A stretch of 64,000 bases of DNA, taken from positions 2,542,001 through 2,606,000 of the forward strand of contig NZ_CP062938.1 in the NCBI RefSeq assembly GCF_014898155.1, given 5' to 3'. Source of the DNA: Bifidobacterium eulemuris. GTDB taxonomy: Bacteria; Actinomycetota; Actinomycetes; Actinomycetales; Bifidobacteriaceae. The notes below the pieces were generated by a model, which ran no database searches, was not told the DNA's origin, and saw only the letters and a program-made list of their open reading frames with translations. Positions 45,168 to 53,362 of this stretch are shown piece after piece. Position numbers and translations under genes: made by a program. The first letter of the stretch is position 1. Every line of letters starts with the position of its first letter.

Positions 45168-45701
45168 ATGCAATACATCTGCCATTATCAATCGCCGCTT
45201 GGTGACATTCTGCTGGCCGCGGACGATATCGGCGTGACGGGCCTATGGTTCGATGGACAGAAGTACTACGCCCACAATCTGGCGACTTCCGTCGAAGAGA
45301 AGGAGACCGCCGCGCTCGCCGAAGCGAAACGTTGGTTGGATGTCTACTTTTCTGGTAAGGAGCCTGATTTCCAGCCGCCGATTCATTTCGTGGGCACGCC
45401 ATTCCAATGTGAGGTGTGGGAGATTCTGCAAACCATCCCATACGGGCGGACCGTCACCTACGGTCAGATCGCCCAGCGGCTCGCTGAGCAACGCGGCCTG
45501 CCGCACTTCTCATCCCAGGCCGTGGGAGGCGCGGTCGGACATAATCATATTTCGGTTATCGTGCCCTGCCATCGTGTCGTCGGTGCCGACGGCAGCCTGA
45601 CGGGCTACGCTGGGGGAGTACGGCGGAAAGTCGCGCTGCTCGAACTGGAGCATGCGGATATGGACGCGCTGTATGTTCCCAAGAAGGGTACGGCATTGTA
45701 G
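45168..45701 (+). CDS. ogt: methylated-DNA--protein-cysteine S-methyltransferase
   Basis: The 177-residue protein transfers alkyl groups from O6-alkylguanine in DNA to its own cysteine C134 in [12 protein letters not shown], repairing the base in one step. The helix-turn-helix [14 protein letters not shown] (about 95-108) and the C-terminal [16 protein letters not shown] are conserved. ATG 45168 follows AGACAGGGGCGGTCAT. It is monocistronic and in the DNA-repair, not the sugar, theme. Confidence 0.95.
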   Translation: MQYICHYQSPLGDILLAADDIGVTGLWFDGQKYYAHNLATSVEEKETAALAEAKRWLDVYFSGKEPDFQPPIHFVGTPFQCEVWEILQTIPYGRTVTYGQIAQRLAEQRGLPHFSSQAVGGAVGHNHISVIVPCHRVVGADGSLTGYAGGVRRKVALLELEHADMDALYVPKKGTAL

Positions 45702-45760
45702 AACGTGTTGTGGCAGGCATCGCGGAATCGGATATTCCACGGAGGGCGGCATGGTGATGG

Positions 45761-46006
45761 GTGTTCGTGGGGTTCAACGAGTTGATGATCCGAGGTGCGG
45801 CGCTTCATGTTCCTGTGGCGGTCGGCGAGTGGTGTATCGAGAACCGGTGGGCCGCGTCATGCGGCGAACTTGCTGTAGGCGTCGGCGGTTCGGCTGATGC
45901 AAGCGCCGAACTCGAACGACGCATGCGCGACGCTTACCGTGCGGTCGCGGCGCTGCAACTGCGCGCATGGAACGTCTCTGCCGGGCAGATTTACTGGATC
46001 GTCTGA
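45761..46006 (+). pseudogene. remnant of a GH5-type hydrolase (C-terminal part)
   Basis: An 81-residue frame from GTG 45761 contains HVPVAVGEWCIENRW, matching the nucleophile strand of the GH5 enzyme at 38049 (FPVIVGEWCLFNS), and ends with LRAWNVSAGQIYWIV, echoing LEAWSQGLGHYYWNY. Everything upstream of the nucleophile strand is missing and a stop lies in frame at 45755. It is a decayed relative, and shows that other GH5 genes existed in this lineage. The stretch 45702-46068 holds nothing else I can support. Confidence 0.65.
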
Positions 46007-46068
46007 ACTCCAATGCCGTGACGCCGGTGGCGTGACTTTGCGTCGGTGATTGTCTCATCTGCGAAGGA

Positions 46069-46509
46069 TTATGCGGCGGTCTCCCATGGGTTGACGAGGG
46101 GGACGCCGGTGTGCTGGAAATCCTTGGTGTTGCGCGTGGCTATGGTGCAGTCGTTGGCTTGGGCGATGGCGGCGATCTGCGCATCGGCCAATCCGACAGG
46201 ATGTCCGTGTGCGTCCAGGTCGGCTCGGATAAGAGAGCATCGTATGCCGGCGTCAAGGTCGAACGGCAGCATACGCCGCTCATAGCTGCGTAAGGTGCGG
46301 GTGATCGCGTTGGACAGCAGAGTGCGTCGCTTTCCCGCCGGCATGCGCCACATGCCGTACATGAGCTCCATGATGGTGATGGAACTGATGAAGGTGTCGT
46401 CAAGGTCGATGCTTTCGCACCAGTCGACCATTGCTTGATCTGGCTGTGATTTGTAGAGTTCCGAGACCACGTTGGTGTCGAGCAGGATGCGGTGGGGCTT
46501 GCCGTTCAT
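46069..46509 (-). CDS. PIN-domain toxin (VapC/FitB family)
   Basis: The 146-residue protein has the PIN nuclease acids: D11 in ILLDTNVVSE, Glu in ITIMELMYG and Asp in PVGLADAQIAAIA, followed by TIATRNTKDF. PIN toxins cleave RNA. ATG 46509 overlaps the antitoxin stop by ATGA, the usual coupling of these pairs. Confidence 0.9.
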   Translation of the reverse strand: MNGKPHRILLDTNVVSELYKSQPDQAMVDWCESIDLDDTFISSITIMELMYGMWRMPAGKRRTLLSNAITRTLRSYERRMLPFDLDAGIRCSLIRADLDAHGHPVGLADAQIAAIAQANDCTIATRNTKDFQHTGVPLVNPWETAA

Positions 46510-46778
46510 TCGAAATCCACCGGCCTTGGTTGTTCGTTTTTGTCTCGGGGCATGGGCTGGAACTCGTCCTCGTCGATACCTCCCTCAAGAACTTCCTCCC
46601 GTATTCTCGTGAAGAAGTCGTACATGCTTTCCTTCGGCTGTTCCACCCATGAGGCGGCGAACTCCTCGAGTACGGAGCGTGCCTGCGCCTCGGTGGAGCG
46701 GCCGTTGGCTTTTGCCGCCTTGGCCAGGGTCTCTTTGACGTCTTCGGGAAGTTTGCGAATCAACAGTGATGTGGTCAT
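46506..46778 (-). CDS. ribbon-helix-helix antitoxin of the PIN toxin
   Basis: The 90-residue protein begins TTSLLIRKLPEDVKETLAKAAKANGRSTEAQARSVLEE, a FitA/CopG-type ribbon-helix-helix for DNA binding, and ends with an acidic/proline tail expected to bind the toxin. ATG 46778 is preceded by AAGGAGGGGCATT; the upstream ATG at 46805 lies within the operator and lacks a site. An exact inverted repeat stands just upstream. Confidence 0.88.
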   Translation of the reverse strand: MTTSLLIRKLPEDVKETLAKAAKANGRSTEAQARSVLEEFAASWVEQPKESMYDFFTRIREEVLEGGIDEDEFQPMPRDKNEQPRPVDFE

Positions 46779-46794
46779 AATGCCCCTCCTTAGG

Positions 46795-46817
46795 TTTGAT
46801 ATCACAATGATATCAAA
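46795..46817. promoter_or_regulatory. operator of the toxin-antitoxin operon
   Basis: TTTGATATCA-CAA-TGATATCAAA is a perfect 10-bp inverted repeat with a 3-nt spacer, 17 bp before the antitoxin start codon. Autorepression by the antitoxin is the expected use. Confidence 0.85.
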
Positions 46818-46907
46818 AGGTGGGATTTCTTAGATGTTCACGACGTGTTTCACGCTCAAAAACATGAAGCACGTCGAGGTGCGGAGGATTGGCTAGACTT
46901 GCGTAGT

Positions 46908-47546
46908 ATGCCTACATCGGAGAACAGCGGAAAGCGGGTGCGCAAGTCGCCTGAGGAGCGTAAGCGCGAGATACTTGATGCGGCGGTGCGTCTGATCGGC
47001 GAACGCGGTTTCAATGGTATTTCGATTCAGGATGTCGCCGACGAGGTGGGAATCTCCAAACAGGGACTGCTGCGTTATGTGGGCAGCAAGGACAATATGT
47101 TGGCGATGACGTTCACCGACTACTACGCCACTTCTGGCACGGTGGAGGAGTTCATGGAATCGAAGCTGCCGGGTAGTGATCCGGAGCACCTGCGGTTTCC
47201 GTCGTATCTGCGTTTTCTGGTGCGGCATAACGCACAGCGTCGCGAGATGGTGCGTCTGTTCTCCGTGCTGCACACCGAGGCTCTCAATCCGGGGCACCCG
47301 CTGTATGACGAATTCAGCGGGCGTAACGACCAGATTTGGCAGGTCTATTCGCTGTATTCGTGGGAGATTCCGCCGCAGATGGGGGACTGGGATCAGTCCA
47401 TGCGTCCGATTGTACGTAGGGCGATGGAGGCGATGGATGGCGTGCAGCTGCGTTGGCTGAGCGACCCGCCGATCGACTTGTATGACGAATGGCTGGAATT
47501 CGAGCGCATGCTGTTCCCCTCGCCGATGTGGGATGGATACCGGTAG
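46908..47546 (+). CDS. TetR/AcrR family regulator (paralogue of the GH42 regulator)
   Basis: The 212-residue protein has the same helix-turn-helix (EILDAAVRLIGERGFNGISIQDVADEVGISKQGLLRYVGSK) and C-terminal domain as the TetR encoded at 11653, aligning without gaps to the final residues. ATG 46908 has no Shine-Dalgarno and is closely preceded by TAGACT and TAGTAT, so translation may be leaderless. It has no sugar gene beside it: the IS element starts about 110 bp downstream, so its former target may have been displaced. Confidence 0.88.
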   Translation: MPTSENSGKRVRKSPEERKREILDAAVRLIGERGFNGISIQDVADEVGISKQGLLRYVGSKDNMLAMTFTDYYATSGTVEEFMESKLPGSDPEHLRFPSYLRFLVRHNAQRREMVRLFSVLHTEALNPGHPLYDEFSGRNDQIWQVYSLYSWEIPPQMGDWDQSMRPIVRRAMEAMDGVQLRWLSDPPIDLYDEWLEFERMLFPSPMWDGYR

Positions 47547-47654
47547 GCGTTTGTTGCGGTGGCGAATTAGGTGAGACTGATCGTTTCGGGCGTCGCGGAA
47601 AGTCTCTAGCCATGCGGCAGGTATGGGTCGAAATTCAGCCCCGACCTGTGCACG

Positions 47655-49125
47655 AGGTTCGTCATTAATAAGTGAGCGCGTAATCGTTGTTCGTTTGTCG
47701 TAATGGGTGAGCGCGAAACGGTGCCTGCGATCTATTTGTCGTTTTGTCCGGCGTCGGCGCGCATGCGTTCGATCGCCTTTCCCAAGTATCCCATGTCCAG
47801 GCCGGCGCGGCGGGCCATCGCCTCGGTGCGGTCCCGGCTGACGCGTTCGAGTTCGTCCTGGATGACGGCGATCTCGCGGTTGAGGCGGGCGGGGTTGGTG
47901 GCGGCGATGATCCCCTCGATGCGGCGGCGGGCGTCGTCGACGACGTATCCGCCGCCCCCGGCGGCGCGGTCGGCGGCGTCGTGCTCCAGCACGCGCGCCC
48001 ACGGGGTGCGGGGCTCGTCGTACACGGTCTTCCTGCGCCCGTCGCGCCCCTGGTCGACGCGCACGGGCTTGCGGGTGGGCGTGAACAGGTTCAGCAGCAC
48101 GTAGGTCTTCGCCCACAGCCGGTTGAGCAGCTCGCGCTGCTGCGCGGTGTCGTAGCGCCAGTGGAACGCGTATTTCCTGACGACGTGGTTGTTGCGCGAC
48201 TCGACGGTGGCCTGGTCGTTCTTCCTGTACGGGCGGCTGCGGGTCTGTTCGATGTCCTGTTCGAGCAGCCAGTCGACGAGCTCGTCGTTGATGAACTCGA
48301 CGCCGTTGTCGGAGTCGAAGCAGGTGACGGGAAACGGGAAGAGCGGCAGGGCGGTGGCGACCGCTGCCTTGATGTTGGATTTGGCATTGTTGCGGGCGGT
48401 GACGTTCACGGTCCAGTTCGTCGCGTAGTCCACCATCGTCAGGGTGCGGGCGAACTCGCCCTTCATGCTGGGCCCGCAGTGGGCCACGGTGTCTGCCTCG
48501 GCCAGGCCGGGAACGCGGATTGTCTCGTCGGTGCATTTGCGGATCCTGATCGAGTTGCGCATGTGCTCCGCGGCCGGCCGGGTCAGCGACGCGCCCTTCG
48601 GCATGGCGGCCTGTTTGAGCGGTCTGAGCCGCCGGTCGATGGTCGACGGACTCATCGCCAGCACCTGGTCCAGCGCGTCGCCGTCGATGCCGTCGAGCTC
48701 GCCGTTCGCCAGGAGCGCGGGAATCCACTGGTCGAACATGGCCTTCATGTACGGGCCGCACGGCATGCCCATGAGCAGCCACAGGCGCTCCAGCAGCCGC
48801 TGCGCGCCCGCGTCGTACTTCGGCCGCCTGCCCCGCGCCGCGCCTTTCACGGGTTTCTCCCTCTCCGCCTGCGTGAGCAGCCGCCGGGCGGTGGACCTGC
48901 CCATCCCGACGGCCTCGAGGCGGTCGAGGATCTCGCCCTTCTGTTTCTTGTCGCCCTTGGCGTACTCCGCCTTGAACCTGTTCGTCAGCCGTTTTCTCGT
49001 GGCCATGTCCAGTCTGCCTTCCATAAGGCAAGCATCCCCGCGAACGACGCGGGCCGCGCGGGATTTCGCGCTCATTATTTATGACGAACGGAATCCAATT
49101 TCGCGCTCAAACATTACGACGAACG
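47655..49125 (-). mobile_element. insertion sequence with doubled terminal repeats
   Basis: Each end carries two copies of a motif of the form TTTCGCGCTCA, about 5 nt, then TTAYGACGAACG. Right end: 49063-49090 and 49099-49125. Left end (complement): 47692-47718 and about 47658-47683. The 27-bp pair 47692-47718 and 49099-49125 matches at 24 positions. One DDE transposase gene lies between. I could not identify a convincing target duplication. Similarity to the IS1202/ISNCY type is suggested by layout only. Confidence 0.75.
47732..49024 (-). CDS. DDE (rve) transposase of the insertion sequence
   Basis: The product (about 430 residues) has an N-terminal helix-turn-helix region (GRSTARRLLTQ, MSPSTIDRRL) and an integrase catalytic core: first Asp in TLTMVDYATNW, second Asp in CFDSDNGVEFIN, Glu in QATVESRNNHVVRK. 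The C-terminal part is helical and basic. The start is uncertain: ATG 49024 or 49006 is preferred to 49075, which lies inside the inner terminal repeat. The frame is intact, so the element may be active. Confidence 0.88.
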   Translation of the reverse strand: MEGRLDMATRKRLTNRFKAEYAKGDKKQKGEILDRLEAVGMGRSTARRLLTQAEREKPVKGAARGRRPKYDAGAQRLLERLWLLMGMPCGPYMKAMFDQWIPALLANGELDGIDGDALDQVLAMSPSTIDRRLRPLKQAAMPKGASLTRPAAEHMRNSIRIRKCTDETIRVPGLAEADTVAHCGPSMKGEFARTLTMVDYATNWTVNVTARNNAKSNIKAAVATALPLFPFPVTCFDSDNGVEFINDELVDWLLEQDIEQTRSRPYRKNDQATVESRNNHVVRKYAFHWRYDTAQQRELLNRLWAKTYVLLNLFTPTRKPVRVDQGRDGRRKTVYDEPRTPWARVLEHDAADRAAGGGGYVVDDARRRIEGIIAATNPARLNREIAVIQDELERVSRDRTEAMARRAGLDMGYLGKAIERMRADAGQNDK

Positions 49126-49214
49126 TCGGTGCATCATTACGTGAACGCGCGCTCTAGTATGATTATTCTCAATTGGGTCTGGCTCATATCTAGACTTAGG
49201 AGGAGGTGGCATAG

Positions 49215-49472
49215 TTGCCTGTAATCAGCATGTTTTTTGGCATTATTATCTCGCTGAATACGGCAGATCATAATCCACCGCATATTCATGCGCGGTATCA
49301 AGGTCATGAAGCGTCGTTTACGTTTGACGGCGAGATGCTGAATGGTGAGTTGCCTCGTAAACAACGGAAACTGGTTGAAGCATGGGTATTGCTGCATAGC
49401 GAGGAATTGGAAGCTAACTGGGAACTTGCCTCAAATCTTGAGCGTCCGTTCACAATTGAGCCTCTTAGATAG
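49215..49472 (+). CDS. DUF4160 protein with TTG start
   Basis: The 85-residue protein matches DUF4160: MPVISMFFGIIISL, then DHNPPHIHARYQGHEASF. The family begins with MPxISxFFG, so the TTG at 49215 (8 nt after AGGAGG) is the real start rather than ATG 49230. DUF4160 genes usually pair with DUF2442 genes, as here; a toxin-antitoxin role has been suggested but is unproven. Confidence 0.85.
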   Translation: MPVISMFFGIIISLNTADHNPPHIHARYQGHEASFTFDGEMLNGELPRKQRKLVEAWVLLHSEELEANWELASNLERPFTIEPLR

Positions 49473-49486
49473 GTGAGGGTATTATT

Positions 49487-49735
49487 ATGTCAGTCGATTA
49501 TGGTGTGAAAGTCGTAGAGTGCGAGCCTTTGCCGGACTATCGGTTGAAGGTGAAATGTTCCGATGGTACGTCGGGCGTGTTCGACATGTCATCGTATATG
49601 GATCGCGGGGTGTACCGTCAGATTCGTTCTCCCAAAGTTTTTAATGATGTTCGACTTATATTTGGCGTGCCGACGTGGCTTGGCGATATTGATATTGCTG
49701 CCGAGCGCGTACGTTCGGATATGACCGTTGCGTGA
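49487..49735 (+). CDS. DUF2442 protein
   Basis: The 82-residue protein matches DUF2442 (VKVVECEPLPDYRLKVKCSDGTSGVFDMSSYMDRGVY, then GVPTWLGDIDIAAE). It follows the DUF4160 gene by 14 bp and is probably its antitoxin-like partner. The pair sits between the insertion sequence and the cas operon, typical of accessory cargo. Confidence 0.85.
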   Translation: MSVDYGVKVVECEPLPDYRLKVKCSDGTSGVFDMSSYMDRGVYRQIRSPKVFNDVRLIFGVPTWLGDIDIAAERVRSDMTVA

Positions 49736-49802
49736 CGGATGTGCTATGTGTGTGATGGGCTTAATCTGTGGGCAGGAGTCATCTGCCTTTAAAGGAAAGG
49801 CT

Positions 49803-49853
49803 ATGTCCAAGAGGGGCGAAGTGCTGAATAGCATATCGCCCTTCCTGGCGTGA
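49803..49853 (+). CDS. possible 16-codon leader peptide
   Basis: AAAGGAAAGGCT precedes ATG 49803 and a short frame (MSKRGEVLNSISPFLA) ends at TGA 49851. The ribosome site is good, but the frame has no known relative to me. It could be a remnant or a chance frame in the 357-bp gap before cas3. Confidence 0.3.
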   Translation: MSKRGEVLNSISPFLA

Positions 49854-49880
49854 CTGTGATGCATGCTTGCATGTCACTCA

Positions 49881-49935
49881 TATAATTTCGACTCACGCAC
49901 GGCTTTATGCGACGTGGATGAGGCGTGCCTCATCC
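49881..49935 (+). promoter_or_regulatory. cas operon promoter and palindrome candidate
   Basis: A perfect -10 box TATAAT lies at 49881-49886 with no good -35 box. GGATGAGGC-GT-GCCTCATCC (49916-49935) is a near-perfect palindrome about 20 nt past the expected start, about 157 bp before cas3. It could be an operator for the cas operon. The rest of the gap 49736-50092 is AT-rich and shows nothing else. Confidence 0.45.
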
Positions 49936-50092
49936 TATTCCTAGAATAGCGTGCCAGCAAGGAAGATGCATGTCTGTAATAAATTCTATATAAGTGAAAT
50001 GTGATTTGGCGTAAGTTTAAACCGCCGATATGATGAAATCAAATTGTTGTGTGATGAACACAAGGTTGGTAATGGTGCCAAGGAGGGTGGTA

Positions 50093-52519
50093 GTGGGATA
50101 TAACGAGCTACTGGCACGAAAAGACAAAACGGGTGCTGTGCAAACATTGCGCGATCATCTGCATGGTGCGGGTCGGCTGGCGGAAAGCTTCGAAGATGAG
50201 TTTTCTGCCACGGCAAAAACCGCAGCACTGTTGCACGACTTGGGGAAGGCGACGGAAAAGTTTCAGCGATACCTTCTGTCGGATGATGGACGCAGAGGTG
50301 ATGTGATTCATGCGTGGCAGGGCGCTTTCGTTGTTAACGATTTTGAGACGGAACCTGGTTCTCAGAAGATTGCGCAAGAGCTACTGGAAATGGTGATTTC
50401 ACGTCATCATGGAGGATTGCCGGACTGCATTGCGATGAATGGAGATGAGGGATTCTTTGACCGTTTAACGGATGAGACTGAAAGCGATGAGAAATACTCC
50501 TATCAAGAAGTTCTCAATAATCTTTCTGAGTTAAATTTGGATACATCTAATATGTTCAGTGAGTCCGTCAAAGACGTTACAGGACTGTTCCGAGCGATGA
50601 AAGACAGTGGAGTCTCGACTTGCGACAGCATGTGCTTCTTTCTTGGCCTATACGTGAAATACATTTTTTCTCGCTTGGTGGATGCGGACCGATTGGATGC
50701 CGCTTGTTTCGAATCCAAAAGGACGTATGTTCCTAATGAGGCCGACTGGGAAGCGTTGCTTGAACGTTTCCAAAAAAATCTGAGTGCGTTCGATTCCTCA
50801 TCGGAAATCGGTGCGGTCAGAAAGAGGGTTTCTGATTTATGCCGCGAAGCAAGTGGGCGGCGGACAGGCATATACAAGCTGTCCGTACCCACCGGGGGAG
50901 GCAAGACATTATCTTCATTGAACTTCGCGCTTCATCATGCGCTGAAAACCGGTAAGAGGCGCATCATTTACGTTATCCCATTCCTTTCGATTACCGCACA
51001 AACCTCCAAAGTGTTCCGAGATATTCTCGATTTGGATGATGACGGTGATGTCCTTCTTGAGCATTACTCCAGTGTGGGCATGGACGATGAATCGGCTGTC
51101 GGGCGCAAATTAAGTGAAGTCGAACGAGAAAGCGAGGATGAGGGGGAGCGCCAGCGGAAGTTAGCCGCCGAGCGATGGGACAGCCCTATCATCGTCACCA
51201 CTATGGTCCAGTTCTTGGAAACGGTGATGTCCGCGAAGGGAACCAAGCTTCGTAAGTTTCATAACATGACTGATAGCGTGATTATTTTTGATGAGATTCA
51301 ATCGCTACCGACGAACACCATCAACCTGTTCAACGAAGTGGTGAGCTTCCTTTCCTCGATGCTGGGATGCACGATCCTGTTGTGCTCCGCCACCCAGCCA
51401 CTGCTGGAACGGACAGAGCGGAAGAACCTATTGCTGTCGGATCATCCGGAATTAATCGAGGTTCCCGAAGGCGACGTTGCGAAACTGAAACGGACCAATA
51501 TTGTGGCATCGGTAGAACAGAAGACGTGCGACGAATTGGCCTCGATCGTTCTTGAGCGCGCTCGCGAAAATGGTAACTGCCTCGCCATCGTCAACTTGAA
51601 ATCCGAAGCGGAGAATATTTGTCGTGCACTACGTGAACTTGATGACCGACATGAGTTTGAAATCGTGCACCTCAGTACTTCGATGTGTGGCAAACATCGA
51701 ATGGACAAACTCAACCATGTGCGGGCATTGCTGGATGGTGAATCGCGCTCGCGGGTGATTTGCGTCAGTACACAGCTGATTGAAGCGGGCGTCGATATTT
51801 CGTTTTCCTGTGTGGTGCGTGCGATGGCTGGACTCGACAGCATTCTGCAGGCCGCCGGTCGATGCAACCGTAACGGTGAATCCTCGGAAGCAAAAAGTGT
51901 GTATGTGTACCCAGTGAAAGACGAAACTGGGCTGAACAATCTGAAAGATATACAAACCGGTAAGGAGCTTACGGATCAGTTGGTTCGAGAGTATCCGAAC
52001 GAAGACCTTCTTTCGAAGGGAATGCTTGAAGAGTATTACGGCAGATTCCTCGCTCGCTTACAGGAGAGGCCTGACGCGATGGATTACGCGCTGCCTGGAG
52101 GGGAATCGAAAACCGCGTATGGGCTGCTTTCGTTCAATACACGTGGACGTGGGGAATATAGGAATCGTCACGATGGTGGGGAATATCCATATGCGTTCGC
52201 GCAAGGTTTCAAGACGGTGAATGATGGCTTCCATGTGATTCCGAATCTTACGAAGGATATCGTGGTGCGGTACGGTCGTGCGTCGGAACTGCTTGATCGG
52301 CTTGCGGATCTTGACGATTTACGTGAGAAAGTACGTGTGCTCCGGCTGCTGCAGCAGTATTCAGTGTCACTGTTCGACCGCGATTTCGATCTTCTGTATC
52401 AGAAGCGCGCGTTTATTTTGGTGAATAAGGAGTTTAACATCTATGCGCTCGACTCGAGTTACTACGACGACGTATATGGTGTGCTGAGAGAGTCGGAGAT
52501 GCCTGTGATGATGATCTAG
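50093..52519 (+). CDS. cas3: Cas3 helicase-nuclease, type I-C
   Basis: The 808-residue protein has an N-terminal HD nuclease (H22/H24 region, H48-D49 in ALLHDLGK, SRHHGG) and a superfamily 2 helicase: Walker A SVPTGGGKTLSS near 265, DEIQ near 400, LLCSATQP, and motif VI AAGRCNRNGE. It is recruited by Cascade to nick and unwind target DNA. GTG 50093 has AGGAGG 6 nt upstream; the longer frame from ATG 50030 lacks a site and family support. It is first in a typical I-C operon. Base composition is clearly more AT-rich than the sugar genes. Confidence 0.97.
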   Translation: MGYNELLARKDKTGAVQTLRDHLHGAGRLAESFEDEFSATAKTAALLHDLGKATEKFQRYLLSDDGRRGDVIHAWQGAFVVNDFETEPGSQKIAQELLEMVISRHHGGLPDCIAMNGDEGFFDRLTDETESDEKYSYQEVLNNLSELNLDTSNMFSESVKDVTGLFRAMKDSGVSTCDSMCFFLGLYVKYIFSRLVDADRLDAACFESKRTYVPNEADWEALLERFQKNLSAFDSSSEIGAVRKRVSDLCREASGRRTGIYKLSVPTGGGKTLSSLNFALHHALKTGKRRIIYVIPFLSITAQTSKVFRDILDLDDDGDVLLEHYSSVGMDDESAVGRKLSEVERESEDEGERQRKLAAERWDSPIIVTTMVQFLETVMSAKGTKLRKFHNMTDSVIIFDEIQSLPTNTINLFNEVVSFLSSMLGCTILLCSATQPLLERTERKNLLLSDHPELIEVPEGDVAKLKRTNIVASVEQKTCDELASIVLERARENGNCLAIVNLKSEAENICRALRELDDRHEFEIVHLSTSMCGKHRMDKLNHVRALLDGESRSRVICVSTQLIEAGVDISFSCVVRAMAGLDSILQAAGRCNRNGESSEAKSVYVYPVKDETGLNNLKDIQTGKELTDQLVREYPNEDLLSKGMLEEYYGRFLARLQERPDAMDYALPGGESKTAYGLLSFNTRGRGEYRNRHDGGEYPYAFAQGFKTVNDGFHVIPNLTKDIVVRYGRASELLDRLADLDDLREKVRVLRLLQQYSVSLFDRDFDLLYQKRAFILVNKEFNIYALDSSYYDDVYGVLRESEMPVMMI

Positions 52520-52635
52520 AAAACATTATTCGACATGCGTGGGTAAAAAAATACCTATCGCGGATAAAGGCTGTATGTTGGAGATTAATCATTTTCGGGC
52601 AGTGAAGCTCAGCGAACGGGAAAGAAGGATGGGAG

Positions 52636-53358
52636 ATGCGTGAATCGGCTTTTGTGAAACACCGGAATTCTATCGACTACGAGGTCGATGCCAGATATGC
52701 ATTATTCTCAGATGTCGCCACTCGAATCGGCGGTGAAAAATGCTCATATCAAGTGCCTACGTATCAGGCGCTCAAAGGCATCACTGAAAGCATTTATTGG
52801 AAACCCACGATTATATGGGTGATTGATGCCGTGCGCATCATGAACAAAATACAAACAGAAGGCAAGGGGGTCCGGCCAATCAAAATGAGCGGCGGCAATG
52901 AATTGTCTTATTACACATACCTCAAAGACGTACGGTACCAGGTGCGAGCGCATTTCGAATGGAACGAGCAGCGCAAAGACCTTATTGCGGACCGCAACGA
53001 GAATAAACATCATCAGATTGCCCTGCGTTCAGTCGCTCGCGGAGGGAGGCGGGATATCTTCCTCGGAACGAGAGAATGCCAAGGATACGTCGAGTCATGC
53101 GAATTCGGCTCCGGAGAGGGATTCTATGACGGTTACGGTGATTTGAGCCTCGGATACATGTCCTATGGGTTCTCGTACCTCGATGAAAATCCGCAGCATG
53201 ATTTCATTGCGCAGTTCTGGTCTCCGGTTATGCGCGATGGCGTCATAGAATTCGTGCGTCCCGACTCTGACCTGCTTGATTGTCACGTCATTCGCGAGAA
53301 GCAGGCGGTGAAGAAATTTGTGGTGGGGGAGAACCTCACCTTGGCGGAGGATGAGTGA
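52636..53358 (+). CDS. cas5: Cas5c (Cas5d), crRNA-processing subunit
   Basis: The 240-residue RAMP protein replaces Cas6 in type I-C: it cuts the repeat RNA and keeps the 5' handle. Candidate catalytic residues are Y43 (YQVPTYQAL) and K124-H125 (ENKHHQIA), equivalent to the Tyr/Lys/His set known in Bacillus Cas5d. GGAAAGAAGGATGGGAG precedes ATG 52636. The 116-bp gap after cas3 is the longest in the operon and may hold an internal promoter. Confidence 0.95.
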   Translation: MRESAFVKHRNSIDYEVDARYALFSDVATRIGGEKCSYQVPTYQALKGITESIYWKPTIIWVIDAVRIMNKIQTEGKGVRPIKMSGGNELSYYTYLKDVRYQVRAHFEWNEQRKDLIADRNENKHHQIALRSVARGGRRDIFLGTRECQGYVESCEFGSGEGFYDGYGDLSLGYMSYGFSYLDENPQHDFIAQFWSPVMRDGVIEFVRPDSDLLDCHVIREKQAVKKFVVGENLTLAEDE

Positions 53359-53362
53359 TCGT

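Noticed and set aside
46893..49031. 712-codon minus-strand frame spanning the IS and TetR genes
   Set aside because: It runs in a different frame through the transposase and then opposite the TetR; both real genes are well supported in other frames.
49862..49878. Small CATGC-TT-GCATG inverted repeat near the cas promoter
   Set aside because: Arms of 5 bp are too short to support structure or an operator.
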